In this document: positions 17,001 through 24,400 of the stretch, piece by piece
Position numbering within the stretch: position 1 is the first letter of the stretch
Layout of the letters: each line of letters begins with the position of its first letter
DNA from: Clostridium paraputrificum
GTDB lineage: Bacteria; Bacillota; Clostridia; Clostridiales; Clostridiaceae
DNA: 64,000 nucleotides
Assembly (NCBI RefSeq): GCF_900447045.1
Contig: NZ_UAWH01000014.1
Coordinates: 326,501-390,500 of the forward strand
Direction of reading: 5' to 3'
Position numbers and translations under genes: made by a program
Notes under the pieces: model-generated
The model's database searches: none
Seen by the model: the letters and a program-made list of their open reading frames with translations, nothing else
What the model was told of the DNA's origin: nothing

Positions 17001-18643
17001 AAATTCCAGCATATAGCAATGGTAAAGTTGCCAATGTAACTAGTGGGAATAATCTAGTAGATGGAGAAAATATAGAAAAGTCATATAATGGAGATTTGGA
17101 TATGTTCTTATTAAACTTAGATAAAGATTATACACTAGAAGATAATAAGAGTTTTACTGGAACAAATGATTTTGCAATTTCCATGGCAGTAAAAACTACA
17201 TCAAATAATGTAAACTTATTATCTCAAGGAGATGATATATCATTATCAATTGATGAAGAAGGATATGTATCATTTAAAGTAAAAGATTTAAAGGTAAATT
17301 CTAAATCTGAAGTTACTACAGTAATTGAGAAGGCTCATGGAATTTTTGGCACTGATAAATATGTTCCAACATCTACAAGCAGTAGTTTTGTAGGTAAGGT
17401 TAATGATGGTGATTTGCATCAAGTTGTAGCGGTTCGTGAAGTAAATGGAATGCTTAAGATTTATATTGATGGTGAATTATCAAACTCAGTTTATGATGAG
17501 AATAGAATTAATCAGTCAATTGAATCAGGTAAGATTGTTGTAGCAGATAATAGCTTTAAAGGAATTTTAGGTGGTATTGAACTTAGAAATAGTTCTATTT
17601 ATTATGATGAGGCTAAGTCTATGTACGAACCATTTAAAGGATCTGAAATTATTGAAATAGATAGAAGTAATTGGAAGGCAAGTGCATGTTCAGAAATGCC
17701 AGCAACATCTGGAGATGGGCAAGCATCTACAGCTATTGATGGTAATGAATCAAGCTGGTGGCATACAAATTATGTTGGGGGAGATAGTCATGAAGGTAAC
17801 CACTGGATTCAAGTAGATTTTGGAGATGAAACAAGTTTTGATACTATAAATGTATTATCACGTGGAAAAAATTCTAATGGTACAATTAAAGATTACAAGC
17901 TAGATGTAAAAGTAAATGGTCAATGGAAAGAAATAAAAACTGGAACATTTGAAAGTGGAATTAATGATTCAATTATTTTTGAAGAAGCTATAACAGCATC
18001 TGCTATTAGGATAACAGCACTTTCTACATTTAATGGAAAAGATTTTGCTGCTATAAAAGAAATAACACTTACTAATAAGGACAGATTAGCAACTAAAGAG
18101 GAAATAGATGATGCTAAAGAATTAGTAAAGGATATTGACGAAAATAATTATACCATTGTAACAGCAGAGAGATATAATGAAATAGCATTAAAGCTTAACT
18201 TAGTATCTGAAATAAATACAATTCCATTAAAGAAATTAATAGCTCAATTAGAAGAAGCATATTCTTCATTATTAGATGCTAAGGAGTTAAATGCTTTGTT
18301 AAAAGAAATAAATTCTTTAAATAAAGAAGAGTATACTTTAGAGTCATGGTATAACTTAGAAAATGAAGTGTTAAAAGCAAATGCTGTAGTTAGAGACATT
18401 TATTCTACTGAAAAAGATGTAAGCAATTCTTATAAAACTTTAAAAGAAACATATAACAATCTTAAATTAGTAGGTACGGGGAACAATTCTAATCAAGGAA
18501 ATGATACAAATAATGGTAGTGGATCTGAAGGTAATAATACTAGTAAACCAACTCAAACTGGAGATTCATCAAAGGGAAGTTTAGCTTTACTTGGTGCATT
18601 ATTATCGGTAATATCAATATTTATTTTCGGTAAAAAGAGATAA
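14012..18643 (+). CDS. Large secreted, cell-wall-anchored GH36-like (clan GH-D) glycosidase with two F5/8C domains
   Basis: A 1543-residue modular surface enzyme. In order it has: a signal peptide (1-31, ending near VNA); a first F5/8-type C (CBM32-like) domain (about 100-270); a catalytic (beta/alpha)8 domain (about 380-860) with VVDDGWNNY, then YWKIDGF in which Asp637 matches the K-x-D nucleophile of GH27/GH36, and QDSGDTG (Asp712/Asp715) as likely acid/base; a LamG-like beta sandwich (about 1050-1200); a second F5/8C domain (about 1213-1355); a FIVAR-like helical repeat region (about 1360-1485); an Asn/Gly/Ser linker; and a sorting signal PTQTGD, hydrophobic helix and KKR tail. It likely releases alpha-Gal or alpha-GalNAc from host glycans outside the cell. 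ATG 14012 follows GGAGG. The sugar specificity is inferred. Confidence 0.75.
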   Translation: MKSKKILKMYISLALSCSIVFSNTSVLVNAIESRDRKVFANIGKDKISIGNDYIKREFSIDNGKVLTNLIENNRANTTLIPGKGSEDFIINTIQPEEDTDVEVPIEVIDRTSWNATLTTSSNTEFLQENVKLLFDGDANTYIDQYTITGYPISLKVDLGEEKKVSSFSYLKRPGYEDAAYGINGTMGKYKLYVSDDGVNWKEAGEGEFKREDYNLHQEGKLQNVGDVVYGNFNKEYTTRYIRIDQLSDSLGNTQEFSASEINLYSDKYMEEESTVDDSKIESSELTIDNETTKIENIESGKKLTISYLPYKLNGIEYNIDMVTVLKSNENYMRSFLEIKADNSKAQIDYIDLDKFVLEDEISDTVWSHPDLKDVSSMWIGKNELMLGQPIYANGMFFGSEFPAADTDVVDDEIQIRYYSGKTFEKLAEDNQLTTDGKFVSWQNVVGAAKGTDTDVVQTDFYEYISDIATPTEFRKQYNSWYDNMLEITDESIAKSFYGSEKGLTENGVEPVDSYVVDDGWNNYRDEKYNPNISSSQSGEGMNRTGFWEFNSKFPNELYTSTELTNKFQSKFGIWLGPQGGYNYFSGFAKYMEESGTAYAQNDYWTNICVGSDKYVKNLTSMFIDNQKRFDVDYWKIDGFAVRPCTNQKHDHMTGGTNNMYYTTDLWEKWTDAWEEMRASRAEEGKGLFINATCYVNLSPWLLQWVNTIWVQDSGDTGQAGTGERHQQKITYRDNVYYNLFKVNQVQFPLKNIYNHDPIYGVSDGSSATTEDFRDFLFSNSVRGTAFWELYYSPSIMDDEKWKVNADALEFAETNSHILEKAKLFGERPTQGVYGYSCWDGDEGIVSFRNPTEEEKEYTLELTDMVGVPKSVKDIKGNQVLPYVVGDSSTVSYGDTLTVKLAPYETRIFQYGKNDSTGAEIISAKVTGNNEITVKYNERVENGKEVYSVEGNNITETKLLDDYRTVVITTKNRIVDKAKLNITGERDAVGNKITKSLEIPAYSNGKVANVTSGNNLVDGENIEKSYNGDLDMFLLNLDKDYTLEDNKSFTGTNDFAISMAVKTTSNNVNLLSQGDDISLSIDEEGYVSFKVKDLKVNSKSEVTTVIEKAHGIFGTDKYVPTSTSSSFVGKVNDGDLHQVVAVREVNGMLKIYIDGELSNSVYDENRINQSIESGKIVVADNSFKGILGGIELRNSSIYYDEAKSMYEPFKGSEIIEIDRSNWKASACSEMPATSGDGQASTAIDGNESSWWHTNYVGGDSHEGNHWIQVDFGDETSFDTINVLSRGKNSNGTIKDYKLDVKVNGQWKEIKTGTFESGINDSIIFEEAITASAIRITALSTFNGKDFAAIKEITLTNKDRLATKEEIDDAKELVKDIDENNYTIVTAERYNEIALKLNLVSEINTIPLKKLIAQLEEAYSSLLDAKELNALLKEINSLNKEEYTLESWYNLENEVLKANAVVRDIYSTEKDVSNSYKTLKETYNNLKLVGTGNNSNQGNDTNNGSGSEGNNTSKPTQTGDSSKGSLALLGALLSVISIFIFGKKR

Positions 18644-18650
18644 ACATTAT

Positions 18651-18695
18651 AAAAAATAAAATGTAGTAGAAATTTTCTGCTACATTTTATTTTAT
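18651..18695 (+). terminator. Terminator after the surface glycosidase gene
   Basis: A stem built on TGTAGTAGA / TCTGCTACA, extended by AT pairs and followed by a T-rich tail, begins 8 bases after the stop. Confidence 0.8.
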
Positions 18696-18781
18696 TATAT
18701 GAATGTAATATATTCAATAAAATGGATTGTTTGGAATAAATATCAATGGTAAAATTTATATATGGGTAAAGGAGGGGGAAA

Positions 18782-19411
18782 ATGAGTGAATTATTAGATA
18801 ATGCTTTTAGAGGGGCAAATATTATACCTACTTTTTTATTAGGATTTGTCTTATTTTATTGGTTAACTGTAATAATAGGGGTTATAGATTTTGATTTGTT
18901 TGACTTTGATATTGATGGGGATTTTGATATTGATGGTGGAGCAGATATAGGCCCATTTCATGCATTTCTAGCATTTCTAAATCTTTCAGAACTACCTTTT
19001 ATGTTAGTTTTCAGTGTAATAGTTTTAGTTTTTTGGATTTTAGCAATGTTTATGTTTTTACTACCAATAACGCCAGGAGGTTTAACAAATGGTTTATTGC
19101 TAATTCCTGCATTTATAGTTAGTTCATTAATTGCAAAGATAATAACCAATCCTCTTAAAAAAATATTTAAGAAAGTATACCAAGAAGAGTTGAATCAAGG
19201 TGAACCTATTATTGGACAAATAGTTACCTTAATGTGTGACCTTAAAGATGGTAGATTAGGACAAGGAGAAATAAAAAGGGAGGGGGCTTCAATATTAATA
19301 AATGTTAAGCAATATGATGAAGATGAAACCTTTATAAAAGGTGAAGAGGCTTATGTAACAAAGAAAAATGATGAAAAAAATGTTTATTATATTATAAAGA
19401 TTAAGGAGTGA
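18782..19411 (+). CDS. yqiJ: YqiJ-like membrane protein with C-terminal OB-fold (NfeD-like)
   Basis: A 209-residue protein, the same length as E. coli YqiJ. An N-terminal helix (about 14-36) is followed by an Asp-rich segment (DFDLFDFDIDGDFDIDGG) and two more hydrophobic helices (about 72-95 and 98-120). A basic stretch leads to a C-terminal beta-rich domain (PIIGQIVTLMCDLKDGRLGQGEI...) of the OB/NfeD kind. Such proteins are partners of flotillin-like YqiK, whose gene follows directly. RBS AAAGGAGGGGG lies before the ATG. A decayed copy of its 5' end sits 5 kb upstream. It is the first gene of a three-gene operon. Confidence 0.75.
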   Translation: MSELLDNAFRGANIIPTFLLGFVLFYWLTVIIGVIDFDLFDFDIDGDFDIDGGADIGPFHAFLAFLNLSELPFMLVFSVIVLVFWILAMFMFLLPITPGGLTNGLLLIPAFIVSSLIAKIITNPLKKIFKKVYQEELNQGEPIIGQIVTLMCDLKDGRLGQGEIKREGASILINVKQYDEDETFIKGEEAYVTKKNDEKNVYYIIKIKE

Positions 19412-19416
19412 ATAAT

Positions 19417-21471
19417 ATGGCGTATTCAACACAAGTTTTATTGTTTAGCGTAGGGGCGGCTTTAGTTATTATTATAGGTTTACTTGCGTTATTTTCAAGA
19501 TTTTATCACAAAGTAGACCAAGGTAAAGTAATAGTTAGAAATGGTGTAGGTGGACCGGTTGTATGTTTTGGAGGTATTTTTGTAGTTCCTATTATTCATA
19601 AACATGAAGTTATGGATATTTCAGTCAAGAGAGTTGAAATAGCTAGAGAAGGAAAAGACGGATTAATATGTAAGGATAATTTAAGAGCTGATATAAGAGT
19701 TGCATTCTTCGTTAGAGTTAATCAAACAAAGGAAGATGTACTTAAGGTTGCTCAATTATTAGGTTGTAAAAAGGCATCTGATCCTGCAACTTTAATGGAA
19801 TTTTTTGATGCTAAATTTTCTGAAGCATTAAAGACAGTTGGTAAAAAGTTTGATTTTGTACAGCTTTATACTGAAAGAGAAACCTTTAAGGATGAAATTC
19901 TTCAAATAATAGGAACAGATTTAAATGGTTATGTTCTTGATGATGCAGCTATTGATTATCTTGAACAGACTGATATTAATTTATTAAACAGTAAGAATAT
20001 TTTAGATTCAGAAGGTATTAAAAAAATTACAGAGCTTACTTCTCAACAACTTATTTTAGCAAATCAAATTGAACAAGATAAGGAAAAGACAATAAAGAAG
20101 CAAAATGTATCTGCTAGAGAAGCTATATTAGAGCTTGAAAAACAAAATGCAGAAGCAGAAGCAAAGCAGAAGAGAGAAATTGCTATTATTCATGCAAGGG
20201 AAGAGGCAGAAGCAGAAAAAGTTAGACAAGAAGAAAGATATAAGGCTGAAATGGCTAGGGTTAAAGCAGATGAAGAAATTGAAGTTGCAGAACAAAATAA
20301 GGAAAGACAAGTTATAATTGCATTGAAATCTAAGGAAAGCACAGAAGCTATTGAATCAGAAAGAGTAGATAAGAAGAGATTACTTGAAAAGACAGATAAA
20401 GAAAAGCTTGTAGAGCTTGCTAGTATTGCTAAGGAAAAGGAAGTTGAGGTAGAAAAGAAAAATATTCAACTAATTATAAGAGAGAGAGTAGCTGTAGAGA
20501 AAGATACTGTTATTGAAGAAGAAAAGATTAAGGATACTAGAGCTATTGCAGAAGCAGAAAGATTAAAGGCTGTAGCTATTAAGAAGGCAGAAGAAGAGTC
20601 TGAAAAGAATCTTATTATTGAAGTTAAAACAGCAGAAGCTTCTAAACAAGCAGCAGAAAAAATTGCAGAGAAAACTATTATTGATGCAGATGCTAAATAT
20701 AAAGCATCACAAAAAGAAGCAGAAGCAATTAAGATTCTTGTTGATGCTAATGTATTAGAGGAGTCTACTTCAGGTATTGCAGAAGCTAAGGTTATTGAAG
20801 CTAAAGCAAGTGCAGAGGCTAAGGCAATTGAGGCTAAGGCTATAGCACAAGTTAAGGGTGACACTGCAATGGTTGATGTTAAGGAGAAAGAAGGTACAGT
20901 TGAAGCTGATATCTTAAAGAAAAAATACATGGCAGAAGCTGAAGGAATTAGAGAAAAAGCTAATAGCATGAAGGCTCTTGACGAAGTTGGTAGAGGACAT
21001 GAAGAATTTAAACTTAAACTTGAAAAAGATAAGGAAATTCAACTTGCTAATATTAATATACAAAAGGAAATTGCAGAATCACAAGCTTCAGTTATTAGAG
21101 AAGCTCTTAAGACAGCTAAAATTGATATTGTCGGTGGAGAGACTATGTTCTTTGACCAAATAATTGGTTCTATTTCAAAGGGTAAATCTTATGATAGATT
21201 AGTTGAAAATAGTGATGTTCTTACAGATATTAAGGAGACATTTATAACTGGTGACCCTGAATATTTTAAGAAGCAATTACAAGAATTTGTTGGTAGATTC
21301 AATTTAACTTCGGAAGATATTAAGAATCTTTCAATAGCAGGTGCTATTAATAAGATGATGGGGAATGCAGATAAAGAAGATAAAGTTGCATTAAGTAAAT
21401 TATTAGATACAGTAAATAAAGCAGGGGTAGCTAATTTACCAGCAAAAACTATAGAAATTATAAACGAATAA
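19417..21471 (+). CDS. yqiK: Flotillin-like SPFH protein (YqiK family)
   Basis: A 684-residue membrane-anchored protein. An N-terminal hydrophobic helix (about 8-28) precedes an SPFH/band-7 domain (about 35-200, with VDQGKVIVRNGVGGPVVCFGG and IAREGKDGLICKDNLRADIRVAFFVRVN). A very long Ala/Glu/Lys-rich coiled coil (about 220-570) and a short C-terminal oligomerisation region follow. This is the flotillin architecture: such proteins form ring or lattice assemblies on the inner membrane. ATG 19417 follows AAGGAGTG; the in-frame GTG 19408 overlaps that site. The upstream YqiJ-like and downstream giant ATPase genes have tight spacing, so the products probably form one membrane-associated assembly. 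Confidence 0.88.
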   Translation: MAYSTQVLLFSVGAALVIIIGLLALFSRFYHKVDQGKVIVRNGVGGPVVCFGGIFVVPIIHKHEVMDISVKRVEIAREGKDGLICKDNLRADIRVAFFVRVNQTKEDVLKVAQLLGCKKASDPATLMEFFDAKFSEALKTVGKKFDFVQLYTERETFKDEILQIIGTDLNGYVLDDAAIDYLEQTDINLLNSKNILDSEGIKKITELTSQQLILANQIEQDKEKTIKKQNVSAREAILELEKQNAEAEAKQKREIAIIHAREEAEAEKVRQEERYKAEMARVKADEEIEVAEQNKERQVIIALKSKESTEAIESERVDKKRLLEKTDKEKLVELASIAKEKEVEVEKKNIQLIIRERVAVEKDTVIEEEKIKDTRAIAEAERLKAVAIKKAEEESEKNLIIEVKTAEASKQAAEKIAEKTIIDADAKYKASQKEAEAIKILVDANVLEESTSGIAEAKVIEAKASAEAKAIEAKAIAQVKGDTAMVDVKEKEGTVEADILKKKYMAEAEGIREKANSMKALDEVGRGHEEFKLKLEKDKEIQLANINIQKEIAESQASVIREALKTAKIDIVGGETMFFDQIIGSISKGKSYDRLVENSDVLTDIKETFITGDPEYFKKQLQEFVGRFNLTSEDIKNLSIAGAINKMMGNADKEDKVALSKLLDTVNKAGVANLPAKTIEIINE

Positions 21472-21482
21472 GGAGAATAATT

Positions 21483-24400
21483 TTGAATAGTATCGATGAA
21501 AAAGGCGTAAATAAAAGTTTCCATGATAATAGTAAAGAAGATATGGAGAATGGAACATATGAAGTTATTAAAAATCGTCTTTTAAAAAAAGGTTCTGATT
21601 TAAAAGAGAGGGTTGAAAAGCTTAATAAAGAAAGAAAAAGTGTTTTTGGTTCTATTGAAACAAAAGTTCTTGGTAGTGAAAGAATAATTACTGATAATAA
21701 TTGTATTCCAAGAGATATGGCTCCAGTAGAAGATTACTTTATTTTTGGATATAACGTTCATATTGGACTTAAATCTAAAGTGGAACTAAGTGATGTTTTT
21801 TCAATTTATAAATATGAAAATAGGAGTTTTGTAAAACAATCCTTTGATTTGATTAGTGATAAAGACTTTATTAATGACTTTGATGAACTATATAAATATT
21901 ATAAAAATACTTTTTTTGCTAAGTTTACTATAACAGAGCCTTATTTCTATATGATTTTTCAAACAGGAAAAGATCCTACAGATATTAAAGTATTTAAGTG
22001 GGTAATTGAAGGAAATAAGTTAGTTTATGTTGATAGTAGAAGTGAGCATGAAATTAGATTTAAAAATAAAAGTGAATTTAGATTTATTAAGGCCACTAGA
22101 GATGATCAAAGAAGTGGTATTCATCCCCATGTTTCAATATTGGACAAGGTTTTTGTTGAAACATTAGAAGGAGATTTAACTATTAAAATAGAGGATAATA
22201 CCACAACAGGTAAAGGTATATATTCTGAGCCTGTTGAGTATATGGATCAAACCCTTGATGATGCAGAAATATACTATGCAGATTTAGAGCAAATTATAAT
22301 TTTGAAAATTAAACCATATAAGGAAGAAGAGTATAGATATTTTATTTTCAATAATAAGTTGAAAAATGTTGTTAGAATAGATTCTATAAAAGATACTTGT
22401 ATTCTATTACCAGGAAACCATGGGATTATATTTCCAGAGGGATATTATCTTCAAAATGGTGAGTATAAGATTTTTGATGTAGAAGCAGAGAATTCTATTT
22501 TTGATAAAAGAGTTTCGTCTACTAATGGAGAGGATTATCAATATATTTTTTATAATACTTATAGCGGGTTGTACTTAATTTATTCATATAATATTATTGA
22601 ACAGAAAATTGATACACCAATTGTTTGCAGTGGATATTCTCATTTTAATAATGGCGAGATGATTATTTTCAAAAATGAAAGTGAGCCAAGAAAAAATCAT
22701 ATTATACAAATATGGCAAACACCTTATGTTGGAAAGAACTATGTAACTGAAGGAAACAAAGATTCTTTGTTATTTAAGATTGGAAACAAGGATATAGTTA
22801 ATGCAATGGCTGACTGCAAAGGGGTATGTAAGCTTATCCAAAAGGGTGAAGGATACCAAAGTATATATGTTGATATTGTAAAAGAAAGTGAAAGAATAAT
22901 AGATTCTTATTTCTGGTTAGATAAAGAAGAGATATTTAATTTAAAAGAGGTACTTATAAATATCAAGGAATCTGCTACTTTTGCCATAGGCGAGTTTGAA
23001 AAAGTAACGAGAATAAAAACTTCTACCAAAAAACAGGTTGAAGAAGTTAGCACAAGAGCAGAGGAACTATTGAATAATCTAAAGTATGGTTCCTTTGACT
23101 CAATTAATGAATATGTTAAGGCATTAGCAGATATAAGAAACTTAAGGGGAGGGATTTCTTCTCTTAAGGACTTAAGATATGCAGATCTCAATATAGTTAA
23201 TTCTCTTGATGTAAATGTTAAGGAAAAGTATGAAGAGTTCTCAAAAAAATGTGTTGAATTTTTAGTTGCTCCAGAGGGGTTAAAGCCATATGAAACAAAT
23301 GTTAATAAGTTAGCTTTGGAAATAAATAAAGTTAATAAATCTAAAGAGGGTAGAGAGCTTGAAAAAAGGATGGACGAAACATCCAGTGAATTAGAGCTTC
23401 TTATAGATATAATATCTAACTTCAAAATTGAAGATCCCACTATGACTACACAAATAATAGAGAAAATTTCCTCATTATTTTCTTTAATTAATAATGGTAA
23501 AGCTAGGCTAAGCAATAGAGTTGGAGATCTTACTAAAAGTGAAATGACAACTCAGTTTAATGCTCAGTTAAAGTTACTTAGTCAATCAGTTGTAAACTAT
23601 CTAGATATATCAGATACAGTAGATAAATGTGATGAATATTTAAATAAAATTATGATTATGATTCAAGAACTTGAAGGAAAGTTTGCTGAATTTGATGATT
23701 ATGTTATTCAATTAAGTGAAAAAAGAGAAGAAGTATATAATGCCTTTGAAAGTAAAAAGCAGACAATTTTAGATAAGTTAAATAAAAGAATACTCTCTTT
23801 ATTTGGTTCTTCAGAACGTATACTTAATGGAATAAGTAATAGGTTAAAAAGTTTTAATACTGTAGATGAGATTAATGGATATCTGGCTACAGATATAATG
23901 GTAGAAAAGGTTAGGGATATTATTTCTAGCTTGAAAGATCTTGGGGATAATGTAAAAGGTGATGAGATTACTTCAAGATTAAGGAAAGTAAAAGAGGAAG
24001 CTATCCGACAACTTAAGGATAGACAAGAACTTTATATAAATGGAAAAGATATTATTAAATTAGGGAAACATTATTTCTCTGTTAATAACAAACCTATTGA
24101 TTTATCTATAGTGCAAAAGGAAGATGGACTAAATTATCATATTACAGGAACTGATTTTTGGGAGAAGGTAGATATTAAAGGAATTAACAAATATAATCAT
24201 GTATTCTCTCAAAGTGTAGTATCTGAGAATAATGAAGTGTATAAGGGGGAGTACCTAGCTTATTTAGTTTTTGATGCAGCAAAAAGAGGTGAAAATGAGT
24301 CTTTAGATAAATTACATTCTATGTCTGAAGGACAACTTATTAAAGTGGTGCAAAAATTTATGGAACCAAGATATCAAGAAGGATACACTAAAGGTGTACA

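Noticed and set aside
20466-20969. Long minus-strand frame opposite yqiK
   Set aside because: It is a shadow of the Ala/Glu/Lys-rich coiled coil; the translation is Ser/Ala/Leu-biased with no RBS.
22907-23515. 202-codon minus-strand frame inside the giant ATPase gene
   Set aside because: It lies wholly within a well-supported gene, has no RBS, and gives a Ser/Leu-rich product typical of antisense reading.
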